Shown: one piece after another, positions 1-12,436 of the stretch
Layout of the letters: each line of letters starts with the position of its first letter
Numbering within the stretch: position 1 is the first letter of the stretch
DNA from: Parachlorella kessleri
Taxonomy: Eukaryota; Chlorophyta; Trebouxiophyceae; Chlorellales; Chlorellaceae
DNA length: 36,695 nt
Assembly: GCA_001598975.1 (NCBI GenBank)
Contig: BBXU01000342.1
Span: 1 to 36,695, forward strand
Reading direction: 5' to 3'
Notes under the pieces: model-generated
Told to the model about the DNA's origin: nothing
Database searches by the model: none
The model's input: only the letters and a program-made list of their open reading frames with translations
Translations under genes and position numbers: made by a program

Positions 1-45
1 AGCTCTATATAGTATATACATATATGTAGAACAAACTGACTGGAA

Positions 46-77
46 CACAGCAGTGGAGCCTCACAGCAGTGGAGCCT
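46..77. repeat. 16-base direct repeat, two copies
   Basis: CACAGCAGTGGAGCCT occurs twice in immediate succession (46-61 and 62-77). It is a short tandem duplication with no visible function. It abuts the candidate poly(A) signal of gene A. Confidence 0.85.
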
Positions 78-81
78 TACA
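77..81 (-). terminator. Candidate TGTAA poly(A) signal for gene A
   Basis: TGTAA on the minus strand, about 820 bases past the gene A stop. TGTAA is the usual chlorophyte polyadenylation signal. I saw no closer copy between here and the stop, but the distance is long, so this is tentative. Confidence 0.3.
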
Positions 82-570
82 CAACAATTTGTTCGCTGGC
101 ACCTAGGAGCCAGGCCTGGCTCAAGACGGCAGGCTGTAGAAGGCTTCCATGCAAGTCCCCACCTTGCATGTTGCGCTCAGTGCCTGATCAGTGGTGACTG
201 TCCAATTCATGATTGATGCATTGCTGCCAGTCCTCAGCCCAAGCAGCCGTGCTATGAATCTTGCAGCCCAAAGGACCGCGCCCAAAAAAGAAAAGACTAC
301 TTCATGGACCCTGGGTCTTTCAAAAGGATGGCAATCGGTCCTTGACATGCCTCGAGGGGTGGCACACATCTGTACAGTGCACTGCACCACAAAAAGACCA
401 CCTCACCAGGTGGGTAGGTAGCCATCCAGTGATAGCGCTTTCTCACCGCAGTAGGCCAACGACAATTATCCACTTGTCCATGGGCCCCTCCGGCAAGGGC
501 TCAACTGTCTAATACATCCGACCTGTATGTTCATAGATTCAAATCCATCATAGATGTCCATAGATGCGAG

Positions 571-612
571 TCTCAGCTTTCAAACCCAGGCACTTCGACT
601 GCAGGTGCCAGT
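571..612 (-). repeat. Flank element shared with gene B 3' region
   Basis: About 42 bases align, with roughly three quarters identity by eye, to 7606-7647. Both start with TCTCAGCTT and contain ACTGCAGGT. One copy lies about 290 bases past the gene A stop and the other about 400 bases past the gene B stop. It is probably residual homology from the tandem duplication that made A and B, possibly kept as a 3' UTR element. Confidence 0.5.
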
Positions 613-898
613 GCGGGCTGTTAGGCTGATGCAGAGAACTCTCTTGCCGCTGTGCATGAAACGCCCGCTCTACCGGCCCTTCGCAACATAGGCACTGCCT
701 GGTCGCACTGGCCGCCCATGCACCCTGCCCTTGTACAGCAACTCCTCCAAATTGGGTTCCTCCAAAATGGGCTGCGCTCCACGCTGCTTTGCGTCACCAG
801 GCACTGCCAGCCCTGAGCACTCACGGGGCATCGACACGCCTTCAGCCACACACCTGCCTTCGGCCACGCAGTCATCAGCCCAGGGCCCAGAGGCGCCC

Positions 899-3800
899 TT
901 ACGCAACAGCAACGCCGTGTGATGAGCCAGCAGGGTCTTGTGCGCTTGAGTCCTTGTCGTTTCCGTTATCACCAGTATCCTCGCCAACAGCACTGGCATC
1001 GCCAGCAGTGTGCTGCTTGTAGGGCAGCTCAATCCCTGGATCAACCCCTGTCAGGGTGGGCCTCCAGCCGGCATAGTCCTCCTTCTTCATGAAAACGGGA
1101 GGCGGCAGGCGCAGGTACTGCAGTGACTCCTGCAGGACGGAAGGGAGAGCAGAGCAGTGTCATTGATAGCCATGAGGGCGGTAACAACAGCCGCAAGTAC
1201 TGCCACAACTCCCGCAGCACAGAAAGACCAGGCCATCCGTTTCAGGTCAAAGGCACAAGGGCGGCTGTTGCCAAGATATCGGCTACCACCGGGACGGCAG
1301 GGAAAGTGGGTGAAGCGTGGCACTGCAGCTGAAGCTTGCAACGGCTCAAAAAACACTGCACTCCCCATGCCCTCTCCCTGCTCATGAATTTTTCACAACA
1401 TGGACGCCCCATGTTGATAGCAGGCCACAACACATAGACCGCTCATCTCTCCACGCTAGGTTGCTTTAGTGCTATAAAGGCTGCCCTCCGACCAGAAACA
1501 CACAGGACCCCTACCTTGGCAATGGGAATCAGGCAGATCACCACGAAGACGGCGGTGTAGACAGCCCAGCTCCAGGCTCCCACAACGATGATTTTGCACA
1601 GGCCACTGCACATGGGAAGCCGGACGTCACTCGCTACACCAGAAGTGGACGACTGTGGGTGCCCGCCTTGAGTGCTAGCATGCCCATGCGCAATACAGGC
1701 TGTCTGCGGGGGTGGATCGTCAAACTTTGGCGTCGAACCAGCGGCATGCTGCAATGAGGGCATGCAGCCAGCTACAGACGCCCGGTCACAGTCTTCCTTT
1801 GAGATTGCTGATCAGCCAGCCTTGCCGACCCTGCTGCCCAGTCCAGGTGACCAGCCATTTTCACAATCACCCACTTCCACACCAGCCTTCTCCAAGATCA
1901 TACCCGCCCTTCTGGCACCAGCCGAGTCCACACCAGCTACTCACTAGTAGATGTTGGCGACTCCCAGCACGACGGCCGCCCTGCCCTCCCACCAGTGCCA
2001 CAGGTTCCACCCACGGCGGAGGCCGCTGGACAGCTTGGGGCGGAACACCCATGCAGTGGCCTGCAACGGGTTCGTGGGGAGGTTTCTTTGTTAAGATCCC
2101 ATACTTTGCATCTGTGGCTTATGACCCATGCGGTGGTCTGTGACAGGGCCCGAAGGAAGCTTGCTTGCCATGTTTACTATTTTATGTCCCTGGCAGGCAG
2201 ACAGAGAGCGGACTCCACAAGAGGGAGGCATGCTTGCTTAGGTCAATGGCGCCCTAAAGTAACTGGCAGCTGACTTGTTGGTGAGACCTGGTACAAGGGC
2301 GGTCAATGCCGAAGAGAGGGCGCCGGGAACGCCAGGGCCAAGAACTCGCAGCCAGAACCTCACTGGTGCACACTGGTGACATGGGACAGAGGGTGATGCT
2401 CCAACAGCCAAAAGGACTGCTGTCAACAGAGCGGATGGATTACTGTGGTGTTACCATGGATTAGACTAGGTTCGAAGGGCTCATGCCATGCCTCAGGCAA
2501 GGCCGGTGAGGAGGCACATGAGGGACCCTTGGCCTGAGAGGTGCGCATGAGGTGCTCCCACACAGCACTCCAGGGCGCCAGGAACCAGCCCTCCGCTTGC
2601 GGCCCACCTAGATGATACCCAGGTTACAAGCCGAGGCGGACAGCATCAGGACTAACCTCCCTGGAGAAATGCACAGAGCAACCCCCAGCATGCTACCCAC
2701 CTGGCAGACACCCAGGATGATGGAAGCCATACCCAGGTTGCGGTGGACAGGGAAAACGCCTTCCCAGCCGCCAGCAACCACAAAGCCCAGGGCCAGGCCC
2801 ACGATGCCCATGATTAGGCCCAGCGTCATCAGGGCCCTACGGCAGGCACATGATAAGTTAGAAGCCAACGTCAGCATGGCCCTGCAGGACTGCAGCCATG
2901 TGGCTTCCCGCTTGGTCAGCAAGGTGGCAACAGAAGGTAGCCCACTCTACTTCAGTGATGGCCTGGGGGCTGTGTGCCACCACATTCGCCACGAATCGAC
3001 GAGCCTCACTTGGGGTGGCACTAGCAGCTGCGCCAGCATGCCCGGCCCTCTCCACTCTGGGCTGTTACAGGTCGAGGAGTGGTCCCTCCTCCCAGAACTA
3101 GCAGGGATATGCATGTGTCGTCCACCGAGACCCTTCACACCATGAAAAATAGGCACCGTGGGCTATGACCCGACATCTGCCCAATGCTTGTTGGACAAAG
3201 CGATAGCACAGCATAGTCGCCCATGGTTGACTTGCCTGTGCAGCTTGAACCAGAGGGGGTCCTTGGACTTGAGCGAGCGGGCGATGACGATGCCCAGGGG
3301 CGCAAGGAAGCCCCACCCAACGATGAGCAGCCAGATGTGGGCCTGCAGGCGTGGCAGCATGCAGTAGGAGGACATTACATACATGTCCGGCGCGGGGGTC
3401 ATTGAAGTGCGTGGCAATAAGGCACATAGGAGGACGAGCCCAGGGCCGCTGTCAAGACACTCACTAACATATTGTCCAGCCTGGCTCCCACGACAGGTCA
3501 CGCTCCAGCATCCCTATGAAACTAAAGAAAGGGAGCCCTGGACCAGGAAACAACCACCAACTGCATGCCATGGGCTGTGGCGTGCGCAATCCAGCTGCAT
3601 GCACCGAGTTGGGAACCCCCCCCCTCGTAAAGCTGGCAGAAAAAAGGCAGAAAACATATGAGATCTACCCCGCCACAAAACTCGGGTCACCCCCACATGC
3701 CCACTTTCCAAGCGTGCCCAGCCACCCCAACAAGCCAAGATTCTGCGCAGCGTTCACCCAACCGGCACTCACCGCAACAAGCGCGGAGACCTGCGTGCTA

Positions 3801-6359
3801 CTGTACTGGGGGCTCTGAAGGCCCCCTGTCAGCAGGTTCAGCGTCAGCTGGGCATACTGCGAGTGCTGCCTGCGGAGCAGGAGTATATAAGGTCGTTCGA
3901 GCCACTGGCCCGCCAAACACTGGGACGCAACCAGAGCTAAACCATGAGTCAGCCTGGGCCACAACCCACAGGGATATACCCGCTGCCCCAAATATTCCAC
4001 AAGGCCAGTAGAACTCCCAGGACGGCACAGGCGGCCTTGGGCGCTACTTGTAATGCATTAAGACTATAACAAGCTCCCCCGGGGGATCCAAAGGAGGACC
4101 AAATAAAACCTATACCTTGTGGGGCTCCCTAGATCCCAAGCACAGGAAAGTCCCACTACCCTTGGAAACTTCCCTCAACCTAGGTGCACTGTGAAGGGCA
4201 GGGCGTCCAACAAACGCAACCTTGGGCAGTCAGAGCTGCCCCCTGGCCAACCCCATAGCCACAACCGGCAACCCGGCAAAGCCAGGTGCACTTGCCTGAT
4301 GGCTCCATTCCTGTACACCCCACCGCCAGCAGTTATGACCAGCGTGGCGTTCACAGGGGTCACTGGGGGCGTGGTGAAAGTGGCCACCAGCCAGTCACCG
4401 GGCCCTGCCTGCAGAGCGCAAAGGGATGTGATGTGCAGGCTTGGCGGGCGGCCTACCACCCTTGACCATACGCTGTGGCACCGTTATCACTGATTCTGGG
4501 CAACCAAGAGCCCAGCACAGTCGCGTTCCCCCTTACGGGGGCCGCCCAAACGACTGCCCAACAGGGACGGGCTTCAACTTACCTGGCCAGGGCATGCACA
4601 GCGTGATCAGATGGCCGGCCATGGCCAGAGTCCCACTTGACAGGACCAGGCCGACTGTCAGAATAAACTGCCAGTGATGGATGGCTTGGAGCCTCAGTAA
4701 GGTGGTACAGGACAGCTTGATCAGGCCTTGAGGCAAGTCAGGGGAAGCTAGCACTCTCATTGTTTCTTCCGGCGCCCCTACTCTCGTTTGAAGATCACCT
4801 AGACAGTTCCGAGGCCATGCACGGGGAAGTCCGGAGCGTCCCGGGGCGACCTGGCATTTACAACCTTCAAGGAACGGTGCCTGGGCTAGGAAGGTGGGAC
4901 CGTAGGCAAAACAACGCCATGGCGCAGCCATGGGGCGCCCGTGACGAGTTGTTACCAAGATGACTAATAAGCTCAGAAGAGCAAGCTTGATCTGAGGTTA
5001 GTGACTTTCATGAGAACTTGTTTGACTTATGCTGGCATAGGAGGGCGGCTGGGCTGAAAGGGCTGAAGTCTTACAACAGCGCGCGGTTAGCCCGATCTCA
5101 TCGACACCAAGCAAGTAGCCAACTTGATATGGCCAGAGGTGGGAGTTTCTAAGAGAAGTCTTCCCCAAGGCGCCCCCCCCCACCTTCCCTCCACACACAT
5201 ACCCACACACAGCCACACATGCGCACAAAGCAACCTTGCCGCCTGATGCGTGTTCGGCCCATATCGTGGGTGTCATTACTTCCCGAACACCTGCTAGCTT
5301 GGATATATATGCTAGTCACGAACGTCCTACCTGGGCCTGTGTGCCTTGGGTGGGGATGTTGTTGCTTGGCTCCATATTGCCGCTTGTTGACGCTGCCATG
5401 TAGATCTGTTTGAGCTGGGCGCCTGCAAAGGACATCACAGACAGTGCACATGACATTGTTAAGGGTGGCAGGTAGGTTGTGGTAAAACTTAGACTAGGCG
5501 GGAATGGCTATGAGTGTTGCCCGAGCCCGGACATGGCTGCACAAGTGGGCAGACTTGGACAGGCAGGCCATAGCCAGGCCACCCTTTATCAGTCCCGCTA
5601 CAATTGCCCGCCAGTGCGTCTGAAGCCTTGGTCTGGAATGCCTTAAGTTGTAGTGTTCAACAAGCAGGCAGTGCAAGGAAGATCAAGGGATAAGGGGAGA
5701 TTTCCAGAGTGCTATGTGATATGACTGGCATGCCCAGCAGGGGTGCGCCTGCGCACCTGTTGAGCAGCCTTCGCATGACTGCAGGATGAACGCGTTGGTG
5801 CCCACCATCACGATGCCATTAGTCCCCGTCGGGAACCCGACGCCTACATAGCCGTTGGTGGTGGTATTCAGTCCCCAGGTGACCTGCTGCCCACTGCCAC
5901 TAACAGTCCACATGAGGTTGGCATTGCTGCCGAGGTTGTTCAAAGGCAGGCATCCTTCAAAGCTCCTGGTGCTGCCGCCCAGTTGCAGGGAGCAGTTCTG
6001 CATAGCCAAAGCCCGAGACAGAACCTGTTGAAATAGCTGAACAATAGCCCTTGCTCTCTGTGCTGGCCAGGACACTCCCAGAGCTGCTAAGCCCTTACGC
6101 TGGCAGGCCTGTACATACTGTTGCGTCATCTGTTGTGTACACATCTGCTGTGTACATACCTCAAGGGTGCACGGAAGGTTACCGAGATACGGCTTGGAAG
6201 GGGAACCCCGTGCACTTGATAAATAGGCTAGCAGAGGAGGTCGCGACGCGCATGTGCACGCGTATGCTGTCAAAACTTGCAAGCAACGGCTGGGAATAGC
6301 ATACCTGGGCAAAGGCTGGGACAGACGCTCCAAGGAAGAAAAATAAGAAGAGCAGCATG
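899..6359 (-). CDS. DOMON-cytochrome b561 protein (gene A)
   Basis: Predicted secretory-pathway electron-transfer membrane protein, 425 residues. Exons (high to low): 6306-6359, 5757-5997, 5331-5422, 4296-4408, 3773-3869, 3236-3342, 2701-2836, 1945-2060, 1515-1605, 899-1129. Residues 1-18 are a signal peptide (MLLFLFFFLGASVPAFAQ). Residues 19-199 form the DOMON region; Met82 (VMVGTNAF) and His169 (RQHSQY) sit where DOMON heme b ligands are expected. The b561 core follows with five visible membrane spans and the four expected heme histidines: His201 (AHIW), His234 (KLHR), His266 (PVHRN) and His302 (LWHWW). The tail from about 350 is polar, with WRPTLTG conserved in B and C. Known plant members pass electrons from ascorbate across membranes; the substrate here is inferred. 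The start was chosen because the signal peptide begins there and B and C match. Introns 4 and 6 begin with GC. Confidence 0.93.
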
Positions 6360-7605
6360 GTTATTGGGAGCCGGGGCCACGAGTTGTTGCGAGATATTAA
6401 CAGGTAACAAAGGCCCATAAGTGCAGTTGGGAAAAGTTTAGGAGACTGTAATGTTCTGTGGTGGCAGGCAATGCGAGCAAGAGAGGCCTCACCACCAGGG
6501 TATGGGAATACCGTACGGACTTGACTAGATGCGAAGTGCTCTGTGCACAACGGCTACTGAGCAATAAACTCTTTTCAGTCATCCACTGGCAGTGCAAATT
6601 GAGCTGCTGAAGAAGCTGCTCTTGATCGTGACTTGTCACGTAACTTTCTGGGACGGTTAGCAAAGTGATCGAGATATGATCAATCGGAATTTTCCGCAAT
6701 CCCGCCAACACTACGTGACACCCAGTCACAACAACCCCCCCCCCCACAACAAAGTCGCAACAAGTATCAGTTCAGGCACCTATGGCAGCCATCATGACCA
6801 CAGGAAAACTCGTCAATCCGAGGAAACGACCCAAGTTTACATGCTCTTGACAAAAAAAACAATATAGCCCGTGATAACCTGCCACCAACTGCCCTTCTTG
6901 CTTCAACATGATCCCAAGGCCAGGGATCTGCACTAAACAGCTCCCCCAAATTCTGATGTCTGGGGATACAGAATGTCCCCCATCCCCTGGCTGTGTTGTT
7001 ACCGTTACTCTGACCTTTAACTCAATCAGTCATAATCTCTCTCCTCCTGCCACACGCCACAAAGGTGCCTGGCGTGCTACCCTAAACACCAGTGAAAAGC
7101 ACCGCTGAAATGCCATACAACGCCCAAGGTGTGAGAGATGCACGCCGCTAAAGTAAAGCTGCCTGGCAGTCGAGCTGGAACATTGTAGGAGAAAAAGCTG
7201 GACAAATTACTGGTGGACATGCTCGTGCGCCCCGCACCCCATCCTATACCCACCGGTGCACCACCACCGAACAATCAGACAAACCACCACCACCACACAC
7301 GCAACAAAAGAATCCTTTGCATGGTAGATCAAATAAGGCGCACTGAACAGACCATACACTATATATCACAAAACGTATACACACACGGACAATGACACAC
7401 AAACAAATACAAGATAAATGTCCTTTGATTGTACAGCTTTGGCGAATAAAACGCTTGCGATCGATTTTGGATGAAGAGAGCAGGACACATGGGCACATAA
7501 GCCAGTGAGGACCAGCTTCCACCAAGTTGTCACGCAGACCATGGCTTGGCATGGCGCAGCGGATCAAGACATACCTAACCTTAATACTATTATCAAGGTT
7601 GTAGT

Positions 7606-7647
7606 TCTCAGCTTGCAAACCTAAGCACCCAACTGCAGGTCACAGTA
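7606..7647 (-). repeat. Flank element shared with gene A 3' region
   Basis: Partner of 571-612. It lies in the gene B 3' flank. The similarity spans about 42 bases with one single-base gap. I did not find an equivalent downstream of gene C. Confidence 0.5.
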
Positions 7648-7889
7648 AGACTATTGCGGCCAATTGCCAGATGCGCATGCAGGAGCCCGTTGTCAACGAA
7701 CCGTGCGGGCGCACTGCTGCCTTATTGCCCACTGCATCAGCCCGTACTGCGTTCCCAAATGGGGCTGAGCTGTCCACAACTCACTTCCCTTCCCCCCTTG
7801 CCAGGACTGAGCCAGCCGGCCTTATTATCCTTCAACATGCTCCCAGGCGCCAGGGGGTTGCTTCAGCAAAGGATGCCTCGCATAAGTTG

Positions 7890-7928
7890 CCCCCCCCCCT
7901 TTTTATACACACACACACACACACACAC
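7890..7928. repeat. Poly-C run and (AC)n microsatellite
   Basis: Ten C (7890-7899), a short T-rich spacer, then 22 bases of alternating AC (7907-7928). It lies in the 3' flank of gene B, outside coding sequence. Confidence 0.95.
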
Positions 7929-8050
7929 TGACCCATCCAACCACCCATCCACACCCCGCGCACCCACAACAGCGGGCCCTTGCCATCCGTCCCAGGCAAC
8001 CACGCCTGTTTCATCCTTGGCTGGCGTCCCAGATACCCACCAGCACTTGC

Positions 8051-11000
8051 TTAAGCGACGGCAGCGCCTGTTGGATGGCCAGCAAGGGCTCCATTGCCAT
8101 GGCCGTTCATATCACCGGTCACCCTGTTGGTGTGCTGCTTGTAGGGCAGCTCAACCCCTGGATCAACCCCTGTCAGGGTGGGCCTCCAGCCGGAGTAGTC
8201 CTCCTTCTTCATGAGGGCAGGAGGCGGTAGGCGCAGGTATTGCAGTGACTCCTGCAGTACAAAGGGATGAAGCAGTGTCATTGATAGCCATGAGGGCTGT
8301 TAGGGCGGCGGCAGCATTGTCACGCCTCCTGCACAATTAAAGGAACCCCAGCCACCAGGTTGTAGTCTCCCTGGTAATGAAGACATCAGCTATCACCAGA
8401 AGTATTGAATACAACAAGAGGCTGGGCAACTGGTGGAAACACTATCGCACCGAGGACGACTGCTACACCTGTATCACACATCATTCACATCGCCGACCTC
8501 TTTCTATGCGCCAAGCGCTGCCCCAGAACCCCACTAGCGACCCCACACCTACCTTGGCAATCGGGATGAGGCAGATGATAGCAAAGATTGCGGTGTAGAC
8601 ACCCCAGCTCCACGCTCCTACATCAATGATCTTGCACAAGCCGCTGCACAGCATAAAAATCCACATCGTGTTCGCTGACCTGCTAGAGCACCACAGTGAC
8701 CCACTCACTCAGCTGCACCATACGCCCCTAGGCAGCGCCAGGAAGAGGTATGGTCAGTAGCACCTTCCAGACAGGCCAGGCACACAACCTGCAGCCAAGA
8801 CAAGGTTGTCAGCCGAGGCATGTGTGGCACCTTGCACTCACTAGTAGATATTGGCGACGCCCAGAACGATGGCCGCCCTCCCCTCCCACCAGTGCACCAG
8901 GTTCCAGCCACGCCGGAGGCCGCTGGACAGCTTTGGGCGGAACACCCATGCAGTGGCCTGCAGCAGGGGCAGAGGGAGGTAACTTTGCTAGGTCCCATTT
9001 TGCACCTGTGGAAGATCTCAGGTAATTAGACACGCAGACCAGCATCAGCGAACAGAAAGACAAGCGGACGACACGACCCAAGCCAGTACAAGCGCTGTCT
9101 AATGGAGGAATGCACCACTGAGAACAATACATGCAGCTCCAGCGCCTGGGTTCAAAGTGTGTGGCCAGTGTGTAGCCAGTGAAATGGGCAGCAATGGGCA
9201 GCAAGCACAGCCCAATGCCTGCAAACAAACCATTTCTTGCCATCCTACAAACTCACTTCCCACCCAGAAGCTAGCACACGACATCACACCTGCAAGCTTG
9301 GGTGCTGCCCAACCTTCTAAAACACTTAGGTGGAAGAATACAGTGAAGAGCATTACCCCATGCACACCCCGTGGAGAGATGCACAGGACACCTTACAGGC
9401 TTGTTGTCTAACCTGGAAGAAGCCGAGGATGATGGAGGCCAGGCCAATGTTGCGGTGGACAGGGAAGATGCCTTCCCAGCCACCAGCAATCACGAAGCCA
9501 AGGGCCAGGCCCACAATGCCCAGGACCAGGCCGAGTGTCATGATGGCCCTGCGGCAAGCAGGCATGGCAGCAACTTGACAGCCTGTCATTTGGTAAGGCA
9601 GTCCCTGCTCGTCTCCTTAGGCAGCTGAATCATTTATCGAAAACACTTAGCAACGCCACCATTCGAGAGTTAGCACTAGCAAACATTCGACGAAGGGCCT
9701 GTACAATCAGTACCACTTTCAGGTGACAGGCTGCACCCCACCTGTCACAACTGCATGCATTGCATGCTTCTCCTTAACATTCTTCGCATTCGAAACAGTT
9801 TGGCAGTATGAGGATTGCACGGACCGCACATGTCACCTCACAGAAGAGTTCTCTACAGCCGCACATGCCCGACGCACCTGTGCAGCTTGAACCAAAGGGG
9901 GTCCTTGGACTTGAGTGAGCGGGCAATGACGATGCCCAGGGGCGCAAGGAAGCCCCAGCCGACAATGAGCAGCCAGATGTGGGCCTGCAGCCATGGCGGC
10001 AAGCAGCATGAAGTCATCAATGGCAAACAATGAAGTCCAGACAATTTCTGATCAGTACAGTCCAGCCAAAAATAGATAAAGCACCAACCAACAAACAAGC
10101 ACTGCAAGCCGCCTGTAACAAACCAATGAGGGGATCTCCCCACCGACTATATTTTCACATTACCACCCGCAACTCCGCCATGCCACGCAGCAAGCCAGAC
10201 CTACACTTGCACCTCAACCACCTACACTTATAATTCACACACACGACTCACTGCAACAAGCGATGAGATCTGCTTATCCCAATACTCGGGATCATCGATG
10301 TCCCCTGTCAGCAGATTTATCGTGACCTCAGCATACTTGGAGTGCTGCCTGCATAACCACACCATAAGAGTTGGTTAAGCCTGCCTTGTGATATGCTGGA
10401 TAGCAAGTTTTACATGTCCCAGCCAACAGGGGCATCTATGAGCGTTTACGAAGGGCAGCAAGCTGACCGTTTACGAAGGACAGCACGCTGACCGCGCTCC
10501 CATCAAGGTAATAAAAACCCATATGGACCAACAACAATTCTTCGCACAAGCTTGGGCTGCAACACCAGGATGTGCAAGGCCCTAGAGATGACACCCTATG
10601 CCATATGGAGGCAATGCTGTAGGGCTCAAGCACCAGGATGTGCAGGGATCTTGAGATGACACCCTATGCCATATGGAGACAATGCTGCAGGGCTCAAGCA
10701 CTCGGTACATCATCCTCCCAGCACCACACACAGCTCTCACAACTCGGAGCTGTCCCCTCGCATGCCCTGCATCGCATTACTTGCATACCCCGCATCGCAT
10801 TAGTTGGTGTCCAGCTACCCGGCGGGACAGGTTGAGCTTGCCTGATGGCGCCATTCCTGTATATCCCACCGCCCGCATAGATGACCATCATGGAGTCCAC
10901 TGCAGTCACTGGGGGCGTGGTGAAGGTGGCCACCAGCCACTCACCGGGTCCTGCCTGCAATGCACGACAGAGACATGGTGAGCAGCCCGGCACTATATCT

Positions 11001-12436
11001 CCTGGCATTCCTCAACCCAAGCCACACGCTGGAGCACTTATTGACATATTCAAGGTTGAACCCTGATCGCAATCCACACAATGGTGCGCAGGCTGCAAGG
11101 CTTACGCATAGCTCCCCCCCACCACCAGTCTTTTCGGTTTGCAAAGCACATACAGCGCTCCCCCCCCCCCCCCCGGGCCAAGCTGTGGCACTTGCCCACT
11201 TAAGCCCACCATCACTGGAATATAAGGGGCGCAGACCGATACCAGCCCAACGAGCTACCTACCAAAAAAGGGGGCTCACCCTCCCAGGTGGCAAGGGCAT
11301 GCTAACCATGCCCCACTTGTCAACTTGACAACAAGACATAGACCCAGAACGATCGCCCAGATCATGTTGTGCCACTGACAATCACCAAGAGCCCTCACAG
11401 GGGGGCGTAACCGGAGGAATGACAGACGATGGCTTGATAGCACCAGACCACGACCCACCACAACAGCTTATGCCTGTAACTGCTATGCCCAACGCAAGTT
11501 TCTTACCTGAGCCTCGATGCCTTGCGTGGGTATGGTGTTGCTGGGCTCCATATTGCCGCTGGCCGTACCTGACATATAAATCTGGTAGAGCTGAGCGCCT
11601 GCGGCCAAACCAGCAGATGTGGGGAGGAGACCTGAGCAGCGGCAGATCGACGTGCACCAGGGCACAAGTAGCCAGATCAAAACCGCCCGCCCTCACAGAA
11701 CTCCTCTTGCTTCTGAGGTGTGTAGTGAGTTGTAATGTGACGTGCCTTGCAGCACGGAAGCAACCAAGGGGTTGGGACACCCTCGACCAAGCTGTTTGGC
11801 CCAACCAAACATTGAAGCAGGAAACTAACTCCCGACTACGATACCCCAGATACAAAGCAGGGGAGAGCACCCCTGCCAGCACACCTGTTGAGCAGCCTTC
11901 ACAGGGCTGCAATATAAACGCGTTGGTGCCCACCATCACATTATCATCGTCCTCTGTCGGGTATCCGACGCCTACATAGCCGTCAGTGGTCGTATTCAGA
12001 CCCCAGGTGACCTGCTGACCGTTGCCGCTGACCGTCCACAACAGGTTGGCATTGCTGCCAAGGTGGTCCAGCGGCAGGCACCTATCAAAGCTCCTGGTGC
12101 TGCCGCTCAGCTGCAGGGAGCAGCCCTGCATGAACAAAAGCCACAAAAACCTTGCTTTCAGGCCTCCGGTCTGGGCAATGCCTTGGTCACACACAGGGCT
12201 TGCCAAGTCCCAACGCTGCGCTGATGAACCAGGCAGCTAGCCTCGAACATTCAAAGCTGGTAGCATGCGTCGCAGTGTGCAAGTTTAGATAAAACAGTAT
12301 AGACAGGACAGCTAGGCTGGGCGTAAGCGAGCAGGCAGCGTCGACCACTCAAGCGTGCCGCCAAGAGGTGAGGCTGGCCTACCTGACCAAAAGCTGGCAC
12401 GGACGCTCCCAAGAGGAGCAGTATCAAAAGCACCAT
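8051..12436 (-). CDS. DOMON-cytochrome b561 protein (gene B)
   Basis: Paralogue of A and C, 415 residues, ten exons at the same positions and phases: 12383-12436, 11885-12125, 11507-11598, 10842-10954, 10252-10348, 9878-9984, 9413-9548, 8842-8957, 8553-8643, 8051-8251. Residues 1-18 are a signal peptide (MVLLILLLLGASVPAFGQ). The DOMON region keeps the Met of NVMVGTNAF and the His of RQHSKY. The b561 core keeps all four histidines (AHIW, KLHR, PVHRN and the WN.vHWWEG motif) and five membrane spans. The tail is shorter than in A. Intron 4 starts with GC; intron 6 starts with the normal GT and so fixes the phase of the matching GC introns in A and C. An apparent stop after NIY is removed by splicing (TAC TA|GTGAG, then C). 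Same inferred role as A: transmembrane electron transfer with heme in both domains. Confidence 0.93.
10443..10492. repeat. 25-base tandem duplication in gene B intron 4
   Basis: Two copies of a 25-base unit beginning CGTTTACGAAGG (10443-10467 and 10468-10492), differing at two positions. Non-coding, inside the GC-AG intron 4 of gene B. Confidence 0.9.
10563..10698. repeat. 68-base tandem duplication in gene B intron 4
   Basis: Two head-to-tail copies of a 68-base unit (10563-10630 and 10631-10698) starting CACCAGGATGTGCA and ending GGGCTCAAG, with a handful of differences. It is a recent local duplication, also inside intron 4, about 70 bases from the 25-base duplication. Confidence 0.92.
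11160..11174. repeat. Run of 15 C in gene B intron 3
   Basis: Fifteen consecutive C on the plus strand (G on the transcript strand). It could slip in sequencing or assembly. Non-coding. Confidence 0.95.

Larger units (their letters stand above)
1..898. other. Intergenic, 3' flank of gene A
   Basis: No convincing gene. The first 30 bases are AT-rich alternating sequence. The stretch should contain the 3' untranslated region of gene A, which is read leftward from its stop at 899. Open frames here lack similarity, plausible splice sites or domain content. Notable contents are a 16-base direct repeat (46-77), a TGTAA on the minus strand (77-81), and a segment at 571-612 that resembles one downstream of gene B. 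Confidence 0.6.
6360..8050. other. Intergenic between A and B
   Basis: Should hold the gene A promoter (high-coordinate side of 6359) and the gene B 3' UTR (below 8051). No gene can be supported. An in-frame open stretch runs upstream of the gene A start to 6550, but it is not conserved in B or C. There is a run of 11 C at 6735-6745 and a C-run plus CA repeat at 7890-7928. A minus-strand TGTAA lies at 6837-6841, about 1.2 kb past the gene B stop, a weak poly(A) candidate. No TATA box can be assigned with confidence. Confidence 0.55.

Noticed and set aside
6360..6550. N-terminal extension of gene A (and similar open stretches above B to 12562 and C to 18621)
   Set aside because: The extensions share no sequence among the paralogues, while all three signal peptides begin at the chosen Met.
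8842..8957. Apparent in-frame stop after NIY in genes A, B and C (TAC TAG TGAG)
   Set aside because: The same sequence occurs in all three. Splicing at TA|GTGAG and joining to a T or C restores Tyr and continues YGLC, so it is a donor site and not a premature stop.
10443..10698. CRISPR-like or satellite array
   Set aside because: Only two copies of each unit with no unique spacers; these are simple tandem duplications inside an intron.
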